The notes beneath the pieces are model-generated. The model saw nothing but the letters and a program-made list of their open reading frames with translations, had not been told where the DNA came from and did not search any database. Positions 43,035-50,309 of a stretch of DNA of 55,157 nucleotides are shown piece after piece. The stretch covers positions 1 to 55,157 of the forward strand of contig CABYKC010000004.1 of the NCBI GenBank assembly GCA_902519435.1. Reading direction: 5' to 3'. Made by a program: the position numbers and the translations under genes. This DNA comes from an uncultured Alphaproteobacteria bacterium (GTDB lineage: Bacteria; Pseudomonadota; Alphaproteobacteria; HIMB59; GCA-002718135). The stretch's first letter is position 1; the number at the start of each line of letters is the position of its first letter.

Positions 43035-44138
43035 TTAGTTACCCATCCAAGCAGCATAACGCTCATTAATTTCTGCACCGTAATCTGACCACCATTGAGG
43101 ATCACTTACGATTGAAACTTTTAAACGTTCTGGTGTGTTAGGCATGTGCGGCATTATATCAACACCTCCTGGTCCCCAAGGCTCATTGTTTTGAATGATT
43201 GGAATACCAGATGCTCTCATTGGTCCATATGTAATATATTTAGCTTGTTCAGCTTGAGCTTCAGGAGTTGAAGCATGCATCATAAAGTCAATAGCTGCAT
43301 CTCTATTAGGAGCTCCAGCAGTTAGACAAAGATACTCTTGGTCTAAAACCTGACCTTCCCAAATATACTCAAAGTTTTCACCTTCAGCTAAATTTGCTGC
43401 ACCTACACGACCGTTATATGCAACAGCCATAATAACTTCACCACTTTTTACTAACTCAAGTGGTTGTGAACCAGCAGACCAGAAAACAACATCGTCTTTA
43501 ATTCTATCCATAACTTCAAATGCTCTATCAATAGCACCTGTTTGGTTAGCTAAAACAGTTGGAACTGCATTTGGACTTACTCCATCTGCTACCATTGCTT
43601 TTTCGATTATACCTGTTGCCCAAGTATGAATACCTCTTTTGCCAGGAAATTTTTCTGTATCAAAAAAGTCTGCCATACTGTCTGGTTTTTCACCTGGGAA
43701 TGCATCTGGATCGTAAAATACTACGTATGTCCAAAAGATTTGTGGTACACAACAGTCCCAACCAGAGTGGTATTCAAGACCATTATTTTCCATATCTTCC
43801 GCAATCGACTCACCGTCAGGACCAGGAACACCTAAAGTAGCAATTTCACTTGAAATATCTTCAAATAATCCTTCATCACATCCAGTTATCGCATCAGATG
43901 GTAAAACATCTACTAAATCCCAAGTAACGCTTCCACTTTCTACTTGAGCTCTTACTTCACCTAAACCACCGTTGTAGTTTTCAAATACAATTGAACTAGG
44001 ATCAGAGTATGTATCAGCGTAAGCTTTTTGTTGACTTTCTGTATAAGCACCACCCCAAGATGCAACTGTTACTGCGCTAGCAGTAAAAGGAGCAAATACA
44101 AGTGACACAAATAAGAAGGCTTTTAAAAATTTAGACAT
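43035..44138 (-). CDS. Polyamine-type ABC transporter substrate-binding protein (PotD/PotF-like)
   Basis: A 367-residue periplasmic binding protein of the SBP_bac_8/PotD group. It has a strong aggagg site before the ATG and a clear signal peptide (MSKFLKAFLFVSLVFAPFTASA). The mature protein starts VTVASWGGAYTESQQKAY, a pattern typical of this group, and has DLVDVLPSDAITGCDEGLFE and VFYDPDAFPGEKPDSMADFFD. Two neighbouring cysteines occur in GWDCCVP. The ligand-binding residues cannot be assigned with confidence. Putrescine, spermidine, opines and other amines are all possible in this family. Confidence 0.92.
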   Translation of the reverse strand: MSKFLKAFLFVSLVFAPFTASAVTVASWGGAYTESQQKAYADTYSDPSSIVFENYNGGLGEVRAQVESGSVTWDLVDVLPSDAITGCDEGLFEDISSEIATLGVPGPDGESIAEDMENNGLEYHSGWDCCVPQIFWTYVVFYDPDAFPGEKPDSMADFFDTEKFPGKRGIHTWATGIIEKAMVADGVSPNAVPTVLANQTGAIDRAFEVMDRIKDDVVFWSAGSQPLELVKSGEVIMAVAYNGRVGAANLAEGENFEYIWEGQVLDQEYLCLTAGAPNRDAAIDFMMHASTPEAQAEQAKYITYGPMRASGIPIIQNNEPWGPGGVDIMPHMPNTPERLKVSIVSDPQWWSDYGAEINERYAAWMGN

Positions 44139-44162
44139 ATATATCCTCCTATTTTTAATTTT

Positions 44163-44176
44163 TAATCTTAAGATTA
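44163..44176. promoter_or_regulatory. Palindrome upstream of the Pot-type binding-protein gene
   Basis: The perfect 14-base palindrome taatcttaagatta lies 25 bases upstream of the binding-protein ATG, within the 126-base gap after the ATPase gene. It could be an operator for a separate binding-protein promoter. The rest of the gap is A/T-rich with no clear hairpin. Confidence 0.35.
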
Positions 44177-44264
44177 TGTCTGTAATAGATGTTTAATAAC
44201 ATGTAGCAAAGTGAAAAAAAAGGGCTAAAAATAAAAAAAAAATCGCGGTTTTCTAATAAATATC

Positions 44265-45353
44265 CTAGATATCCAAAGCTCTTACATCTTCAGAGTTCCA
44301 ACTTAGATTTAAGGTGTCACCCTCTTTATGACTAAAATTTCCCTCATTAGGAACTTTAACAATAAACTCATTGTTACCGCATACATCCAACCGAGCTCTG
44401 ATATGATCTCCAAGATAAATTAATTCTTCGATTTTTCCTGTAAATGAATTTTCTTCATTGTTACCGTCATTAATTGAAACTCTCTCTGGTCTAATCGATA
44501 ACTGAGTTTTTTCACCAACCTCATTTACATTAATTTTCAAAGCTTTGATTGTGCCCTGATTATTATCTAGATCAACTATACAGGAACTACCATTAATTTC
44601 TTTAACTACTCCATTAAGAGTATTATTTTCACCAATAAATTTCGCAACAAAAGAATTTTCAGGTTTTTCATAAAGTATGTCAGGGGTAGATAATTGTTGA
44701 ACAACTCCATCATTAAAAACTGCTATTCTGTTAGACATTGTTAATGCTTCACTTTGATCATGAGTAACATAGACAACAGTTATACCAATCCTATCGTGAA
44801 TATGCTTTATTTCGTATTGCATCTGTTCACGTAAATTCTTGTCGAGTGCACCTAAAGGCTCATCCATTAATACTAGGCGTGGTTCAAATACAAGTGCTCT
44901 GGCCAAAGCGACTCTTTGCTGTTGTCCACCAGATAATTGAGCTGGAAATCTTGTACCAAAATTACCTAACTCAACCATATCAAGTGCTTTCTGCACTTTT
45001 TCTTTAATGTCTGGTTTTGAAATTTTTCTCACTTCTAGCGGAAATGACAAATTTTCCGCAACAGTCATGTGAGGAAATAAAGCATAGTTTTGAAATACCA
45101 TTCCTATTTCTCTTTCATAGGGAGGTATTTTACTAATTGGTTTAGTATCTAAAAATATTTCACCATTTGTAGGTGTTTCAAAACCAGCTAACATCATCAA
45201 AGTTGTTGTTTTACCTGATCCTGATGGACCCAACATTGTTACGAACTCACCCTTAGCAATATCCAAGTTTAAGTTTTTTACTACTAGTACTTCTCCATCG
45301 TAACTTTTATCGATCTTTTCAAATTTAACGAAACTTTGAGATGTGTCATTCAT
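44265..45353 (-). CDS. potA: Polyamine-type ABC transporter ATP-binding protein (PotA-like)
   Basis: An ATPase of 362 residues from the ATG at 45353. An upstream in-frame ATG at 45395 would add 14 residues with no family likeness. Walker A is GPSGSGKTT near residue 40, the signature LSGGQQQRVALARAL near 140, Walker B LVLMDEPLGALD near 160 and the H-loop in YVTHDQSEAL. The C-terminal TOBE domain contains LSIRPERV. It is the first gene of the PotA-D-B-C-DadA-like operon and energises the amine importer. Confidence 0.93.
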   Translation of the reverse strand: MNDTSQSFVKFEKIDKSYDGEVLVVKNLNLDIAKGEFVTMLGPSGSGKTTTLMMLAGFETPTNGEIFLDTKPISKIPPYEREIGMVFQNYALFPHMTVAENLSFPLEVRKISKPDIKEKVQKALDMVELGNFGTRFPAQLSGGQQQRVALARALVFEPRLVLMDEPLGALDKNLREQMQYEIKHIHDRIGITVVYVTHDQSEALTMSNRIAVFNDGVVQQLSTPDILYEKPENSFVAKFIGENNTLNGVVKEINGSSCIVDLDNNQGTIKALKINVNEVGEKTQLSIRPERVSINDGNNEENSFTGKIEELIYLGDHIRARLDVCGNNEFIVKVPNEGNFSHKEGDTLNLSWNSEDVRALDI

Positions 45354-45419
45354 AATATATTTTGTAATGAAGCTTGAATAACTGCATGAAAACAAATAGT
45401 CAAAAGTTAATTTAAAAAA

Positions 45420-46283
45420 ATGTTCATATTTGGAGTTATTTTTGCTTTAGTTGCTGGAATTTTGTTTGGCTTAATTGGCCCTACTACAAAAATAGCATAT
45501 AATTCAGGAGCCTCTGTAGCATTAACTATTTTTTTACGTTACGCAATTGCCTCGATAATTATATTACCTTTTATCCCTTATCAAAAGAATCTATTAGCAA
45601 TTTTTAATAAGAACCTAAAATACTTTTTATCTATATCAGCGGGTTCAATATTATTAACTCTTGGATTATTGACTTCAGTTATATTTATTGAAGTTAGTTT
45701 AACAATTCTTATTTTTTGCCTCTATCCAATATATGTTCTTTTATTTTCTATTATTATCGATAAAGAAAAAATTTCACTAACTGTAAAAATACTCTTTTTT
45801 ATAACATTTTTAGGAATTGTTTTAGTTATAGGACCATCTTTTAAAGTCATAAATATAGTAGGTATTCTTTTAGCTTTTCTTGCATCACTTGGATCAACTA
45901 GTATGATTATAGTAAATCAAAAAATGTCTATTAAAGGTATTTCACCAATACCAATTAATATCTTTATAAATGTTTTTAATACTTTTTTCTTCTTTGTAAT
46001 ATTAAAAATATTTTTTTCTTTAAATTTTAATTTTGATATCAATATTTATCTTTTAATTTTAATTCCTTCGGTATGTTATAGCTTTGCACTTTTATCACAA
46101 TTAATTGCTATCCCAAAGATTGGACAATCATATACTGCTTTATTTTTGTATTTAGAACCAGTGGTAGGTGTTCTTGGGGCTGTTTTTTTATTAAAAGAAA
46201 ATTTAGAAACTTATCAAATGATTGGTGCTTCGATTGTAATAATAAGTTTACTATTAGCTTCTTTTATTAGTCGTAAAAACTAA
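45420..46283 (+). CDS. EamA/DMT superfamily transporter
   Basis: A 287-residue membrane protein with about ten hydrophobic helices in two repeated halves, as in the EamA (RhaT/YdcZ-like) drug/metabolite family. Helix-rich segments include FGVIFALVAGILFGLIGPTTKIAYNSG at the start and YTALFLYLEPVVGVLGAVFLLKE near residue 240, the conserved second-half motif. It lies between the amine importer and the M19 gene. It may export a metabolite or amino acid, but the substrate is unknown. Its stop codon overlaps that of the convergent M19 gene by 4 bases. Confidence 0.86.
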   Translation: MFIFGVIFALVAGILFGLIGPTTKIAYNSGASVALTIFLRYAIASIIILPFIPYQKNLLAIFNKNLKYFLSISAGSILLTLGLLTSVIFIEVSLTILIFCLYPIYVLLFSIIIDKEKISLTVKILFFITFLGIVLVIGPSFKVINIVGILLAFLASLGSTSMIIVNQKMSIKGISPIPINIFINVFNTFFFFVILKIFFSLNFNFDINIYLLILIPSVCYSFALLSQLIAIPKIGQSYTALFLYLEPVVGVLGAVFLLKENLETYQMIGASIVIISLLLASFISRKN

Positions 46284-47266
46284 AATTGACTTTTCATGAA
46301 GTTAAACCAATTCTGACCTATTATTTTTGTAGAAACTTTTTCTGAAATATTATTTTCACACATTAAATAAAATAAATTATTTAAGTCACTTGGTTGCTTA
46401 TACCAACTTGGTAACTTAGGCCACTTTGGATTTTTATCTTTAGATTCTCCATAGTCAATATTTTTGGTCCACTTTCCATTTCTCATCCACATAACTACAT
46501 CATCAGGCCAATTTAAACAAAGATCAGAACCTATTCCAATATTGTCTTCACCAATTAGGTTTACCAGCTCCTTAATCATTTCACAAAAATCTTCTATAGT
46601 ACAATCACCTAAATTTTTAAGATGATAAGGATATAAACTTAACCCAATAAAACCATTTTTTTTAACAAGTTTTTGTAAAATATCAGTATCAATGTTTCTT
46701 TTAGATTTATGAAAGAAATTTGGATTAGCATGAGAAATTGCCACAGGTTTATTTGAGAATTCAATAGCATCAAGACAAGTTTGCTTTCCTGCATGACTTA
46801 AATCTACAATCATGCCAAGTCTATTCATTTCTTCAATAACAGCTTTTCCAAATCGTGAAACACCTGAGTCTTTAGGTTCAAAACATCCTCCAGCAAGTGG
46901 GGTTTGATTATTATAGGTGAGTTGCATAAATCTCACACCTGCTTCAAAAAATTTTTCAATTAAAAATATATCATTCGCAATAGGAGCAGAATTTTGAAAA
47001 CCAAAAATAATTGCAACTTTATTATTTTTTTTAGCATCCAAAATATCTTCGGTAGTTTTTGCGTGAGCAATAATATCATGATGCTCTTTAAAAAGACGGT
47101 GCCAATAATTTATTTTTTCAAAAGACTCTTCAGTATTTTCCCAATACACTAATGTCGCATGAATTGCATTTAATCCAGCTTGGTGGGCATTTTCAAATAA
47201 TTCCCTATTCCAGTTACAATATTCCAATCCATCAATTAGAAGTATATCTTCACTTATTTTTGACAT
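46280..47266 (-). CDS. M19 (membrane/renal dipeptidase) family protein lacking several zinc ligands
   Basis: A 328-residue TIM-barrel protein of peptidase family M19. Canonical members bind two zinc ions through an HxD, a glutamate and two later histidines. Here the HxD position reads DGLEYC (Leu14, Tyr16), the bridging glutamate region reads FGFQN (Gln91), while His158 (DLSHAG) and His179 (ISHAN) and the IGSD aspartate are kept. The canonical di-zinc dipeptidase mechanism is therefore doubtful. Otherwise the fold-determining segments (GVRFMQLTYNNQTPLAG, GFIGLSLYPY) are intact, so it does not look like a decaying gene. It may hydrolyse a gamma-glutamyl or other amide, or be non-catalytic. Confidence 0.82.
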   Translation of the reverse strand: MSKISEDILLIDGLEYCNWNRELFENAHQAGLNAIHATLVYWENTEESFEKINYWHRLFKEHHDIIAHAKTTEDILDAKKNNKVAIIFGFQNSAPIANDIFLIEKFFEAGVRFMQLTYNNQTPLAGGCFEPKDSGVSRFGKAVIEEMNRLGMIVDLSHAGKQTCLDAIEFSNKPVAISHANPNFFHKSKRNIDTDILQKLVKKNGFIGLSLYPYHLKNLGDCTIEDFCEMIKELVNLIGEDNIGIGSDLCLNWPDDVVMWMRNGKWTKNIDYGESKDKNPKWPKLPSWYKQPSDLNNLFYLMCENNISEKVSTKIIGQNWFNFMKSQF

Positions 47267-47320
47267 AGATTAATACTTCTATTAATGAAAAAACCAAAAT
47301 TAACTATAGATATTTAATAA

Positions 47321-48985
47321 ATGTTACAAAAAGTAAGAGAAAACGATAACTACATGAAACTATCAAGAATGGGTTCACGCTATCCTTCTCGGCTTAGTTT
47401 TTCTAGAAGTATGTTAAGAAGATTGATCAACGACAACTGGGATATACATAAGTCGAAATTTGATTTAGATAAACATGGTTTCGGCACGGTTGTTTATGAA
47501 ATAATTATTAATAAGCAAACTTATTCACTTGTATGTTTCTCTGCTTTCCTAGATGATAAGGATAGAAGTGATAGAGTTATCGCTAGTAAATGGGATACAG
47601 CCTATACATTACATGTAGGTAAATTATCTGATCAAGATCTAAATAGATTAAAAAAAACAATTCCTCTTCAAGAATCAGGTCGTAATTCTCCAGATGAGTT
47701 AATTCTTAGTAGAGCAAATAAAAGTGTAAGATTGTTTCAGTATGTTGTCGATTGTCTCTCAAATGGTAATCAGCCAGATATTTACGAAATAAATAAAGTT
47801 GGCTATTTGTTAAGAACTACTGCTGTTTATGGTAGTGGTAAATTTGGATTATCAGATTTTACTAATACAAAAAATACAACTGTTTTCAATCAGCCCTTTA
47901 GAGCAGAAATGTTATCAGTTTATTTAATTAGAGAATTCAGTATTGAATTAGTTGAACATGTTGCAAGGCAAATAAACCCAAAAAAAGCAGTAAAGTTAGA
48001 TAGAAAAATTAAACAACATTTAGGTATTGGTAATTCAACAGGTTTAGGTATGGCACCTTTTATCATTAAACATCCAAAGTTGATTAATAAGTGGATGAAA
48101 CAGTACACAAAGACATTAGAAGAAATTTCTCAAATTGAGTTAGATAATATAGTTTTCGAAAAATATAAAAATCTTTTGAATAAAGCTCTAAATTATCTTG
48201 AAGAAGTTAACACAAGTGATGAATTCCAAATTAATAAAAATAAATTAACTACTGAAGATTTAAAAAAATATATTTCCTACATTAATGACCTAGATCTTTC
48301 TCAAAAATTTAAATGGTTAGATATTTTAGATTATTGTGATTCGAATTTTAATAATGATACTAAGGAAATTGCAAGAGTACAACTAATTGAATTGTATCCT
48401 CAAATATCAGAAGAGTTAGCAGAAGATATGGCAGATGAGGAGATAATGGAAATTGATGGAAATCAATCTATTGGAGATTTGAAAAAAATAATCAATGATA
48501 AATATTCTTGGATAAAAGATATTGATTTTAATAATAAAGATAGCAATTATTTATTTTGGTATGTTTCAGCAGCAAAGTTAGAACCTAGGCTGGGTGAAAG
48601 ATATAATGAGCAAGGAAGTGAATTGGAGCAAAATCTAGGAATTGCAAAAATGGTTAATGATTTATTTAAGCAAATTAAAAATGTAGATGAAAATCAATTA
48701 ATTTGTGAATTTTTATTAACACATCCTGAATACAGAGGAATTGTTAAAAGAATACAATCTTTAAAAAATTATCCTTATTCGGAAGTTCAAGATAATGTTC
48801 TCGATAAAAAAACAATACCAATTGATATGTTAAGATTTAAATTATCTTTTTTTGGTGCCAATCGATATGATCCTAAGTCAGATAGATGGTTAAGAGTAAG
48901 TTTTTTTTCTGGAGCTCCTTATCTATCAGATCTAAATAATAAAAATGTTGATGAATGGGGTTTTGCAACAATGAATTCATATTAA
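47321..48985 (+). CDS. Conserved uncharacterised protein, partner of DUF3726 protein
   Basis: I do not recognise a characterised family. The product has 554 residues, or 543 if it starts at the ATG at 47354 (MKLSRMGSRYPSR). It is soluble, with no signal peptide or membrane helix. The most conserved-looking parts are N-terminal: PSRLSFSRSMLRRLI, VYEIIINKQTYSLVCFSAFL, DELILSRANKSVRLFQYVVD and LRTTAVYGSGKFGLSDF. The C-terminal half is acidic and helical (EELAEDMADEEIMEID near 370). The next gene starts 5 bases after its stop, so the two form a unit. The pair lies convergent with the sarcosine oxidase operon, and similar arrangements in marine alphaproteobacteria seem familiar to me but cannot be checked here. 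Confidence 0.75.
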   Translation: MLQKVRENDNYMKLSRMGSRYPSRLSFSRSMLRRLINDNWDIHKSKFDLDKHGFGTVVYEIIINKQTYSLVCFSAFLDDKDRSDRVIASKWDTAYTLHVGKLSDQDLNRLKKTIPLQESGRNSPDELILSRANKSVRLFQYVVDCLSNGNQPDIYEINKVGYLLRTTAVYGSGKFGLSDFTNTKNTTVFNQPFRAEMLSVYLIREFSIELVEHVARQINPKKAVKLDRKIKQHLGIGNSTGLGMAPFIIKHPKLINKWMKQYTKTLEEISQIELDNIVFEKYKNLLNKALNYLEEVNTSDEFQINKNKLTTEDLKKYISYINDLDLSQKFKWLDILDYCDSNFNNDTKEIARVQLIELYPQISEELAEDMADEEIMEIDGNQSIGDLKKIINDKYSWIKDIDFNNKDSNYLFWYVSAAKLEPRLGERYNEQGSELEQNLGIAKMVNDLFKQIKNVDENQLICEFLLTHPEYRGIVKRIQSLKNYPYSEVQDNVLDKKTIPIDMLRFKLSFFGANRYDPKSDRWLRVSFFSGAPYLSDLNNKNVDEWGFATMNSY

Positions 48986-48990
48986 TATCT

Positions 48991-49671
48991 GTGAGTTACT
49001 CTTATTATGAAGTCTACACTAATTCACAGCGAGCTTTTTCAGGATTAGGGTTCACATATGGATCAGATGAAGACGCTGCATTTATTACAACTTGGCTTGA
49101 AATACTTGGTTTAGATGGAATCAAATTATTAACATTAAAAATTAAAGAATTAGATAACACTTTTAATGCTAGCATAGATCCATCAAATATAAATGATGAG
49201 TTTGATTGTAAAAATAAATCTTTTTTGATGATAGGGCCAGGATTAATTGATTATTTGATATCAAAAGTAGATAAAAAAGAAAATTTAATATTAACTATAA
49301 AAAATTGCAATGATCCCATATTCCTAATACCTTTGCTTTATAAGTATGCCAAAAAAAATATCTATTCACAGTTTTTTTCAGATCAAAAAATTGATGTACA
49401 AATAACAAATGAAAATATTAGGGTTAATAGAGAAATTATCTCTACAAATTATCAAAGAAATTTTGATCTTTTACTCACAAAGAAAATTTTTAATGAACAA
49501 AAATTAGATATTAATATTTCATCATCAAATATAAATAATATGCTCTCTAAGGGTATTAATCCTGATAAAAAATCTTGGGATCAAATATCTAAAATAGCTT
49601 TTAGAACTTTTGTTCCTGAGTCAGAGGAATCTAGGGCAAAAGGTGCCGGAGGTGGTGATGCAAATGATTAA
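48991..49671 (+). CDS. DUF3726 domain-containing protein
   Basis: A 226-residue protein resembling the DUF3726 family, from a GTG at 48991 that is 5 bases after the upstream stop. An ATG at 48955 in the same frame lies inside the upstream gene and gives residues without family likeness. The N-terminus SYSYYEVYTNSQRAFSGLGF and the EDAAFITTWLEILGLDGIKLL segment match the family's start. The C-terminal tail SRAKGAGGGDAND matches its characteristic alanine/glycine-rich end. The function is unknown. It is probably co-translated with the 554-residue protein and may work with it in amine metabolism. Confidence 0.72.
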   Translation: MSYSYYEVYTNSQRAFSGLGFTYGSDEDAAFITTWLEILGLDGIKLLTLKIKELDNTFNASIDPSNINDEFDCKNKSFLMIGPGLIDYLISKVDKKENLILTIKNCNDPIFLIPLLYKYAKKNIYSQFFSDQKIDVQITNENIRVNREIISTNYQRNFDLLLTKKIFNEQKLDINISSSNINNMLSKGINPDKKSWDQISKIAFRTFVPESEESRAKGAGGGDAND

Positions 49672-49745
49672 TTTACTATATGCAAATCGCTTATTACATT
49701 AGTAATTAGTTTATAACCAGTTTCCGTTACTCTAAGATAATCTAT
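49668..49745 (-). pseudogene. Possible remnant of an M24-family (creatinase/Xaa-Pro peptidase) C-terminus
   Basis: After the sarcosine oxidase gamma stop, the - strand encodes 25 codons without a start, including YLRVTETGYKLIT and then ISDLHIVN before a stop at 49668-49670. This resembles the end of M24-family enzymes, where a segment like VTExGxExLT precedes the C-terminus. Creatinase, which makes sarcosine, belongs to this family. The stretch is short and the match is from memory, so it may be chance. Otherwise the 74-base convergent gap holds nothing clear. Confidence 0.3.
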
Positions 49746-50309
49746 CTATCTCTCTAATACTTCGTATCCAAACTGATCCGCTGTTTCAAGAAGGATCTCC
49801 CAAATTGATAAAGCAAAACCTCTTGGTATATATAGACAGTAGCTATTGGAAGTTATTTTAAATAGCTTAACACTTACATGATGAATAGCTGTGCTAGCAG
49901 AAGATAAATCTGGAAAATTCCTAGCTCTTAAATCAATTGGAAGATGTCTATTTAAAAATAATGATGAATTATCTCCTTTAATTTCAATACCTGTAAAAGC
50001 ATGAGACATGTCTAAAATTGTTGCGATTTGCTCACTTATTTCAATTTCTTTATTAAATAACCACCATTTCAAAGGTTCTATTCTCCATAATGATTTATTT
50101 TCAAAAATTATCCCTTTATTAAAACTAGGAATATTTTTAATTTTTAGTTCTTTTGATAGTAAATTATTCATTTCGTCAATTTTGTCAGGCCAACAAGCAA
50201 TTTGCAAAATTTCTAAACTTTTTAATTCTTTAAATGTTAGGGATTGTTTCTCACTTGATGAATATTTTCCAACCTTATAAATTGTTTCTAGTGCAGAATG
50301 TCTATGCAT
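49746..50309 (-). CDS. soxG: Sarcosine oxidase gamma subunit
   Basis: The small gamma subunit of heterotetrameric sarcosine oxidase, 187 residues from the ATG at 50309, which overlaps the alpha-subunit stop by 8 bases (ATGCATAG). An upstream ATG at 50333 is less likely. Family segments are HRHSALETIYKVGKYS near the start, LEILQIACWPDK, and the C-terminal RNFPDLSSASTAIHHVSVKLFKI with PRGFALSIWEILLETADQFG. The subunit shares a fold with aminomethyltransferase pieces and is needed for assembly. It is the last gene of the soxBDAG operon. Confidence 0.9.
   Translation of the reverse strand: MHRHSALETIYKVGKYSSSEKQSLTFKELKSLEILQIACWPDKIDEMNNLLSKELKIKNIPSFNKGIIFENKSLWRIEPLKWWLFNKEIEISEQIATILDMSHAFTGIEIKGDNSSLFLNRHLPIDLRARNFPDLSSASTAIHHVSVKLFKITSNSYCLYIPRGFALSIWEILLETADQFGYEVLER

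Noticed and set aside
44221..44258. Near-palindrome around aatcgcggtt after the potA-like gene as a terminator
   Set aside because: The repeat has no loop and cannot fold into a hairpin; only an A/T run is left.
48955..48985. Possible frameshift joining the 554-residue protein and the DUF3726 protein into one gene
   Set aside because: The second gene has its own GTG start 5 bases after the first stop, giving the expected family N-terminus; two coupled genes fit better.
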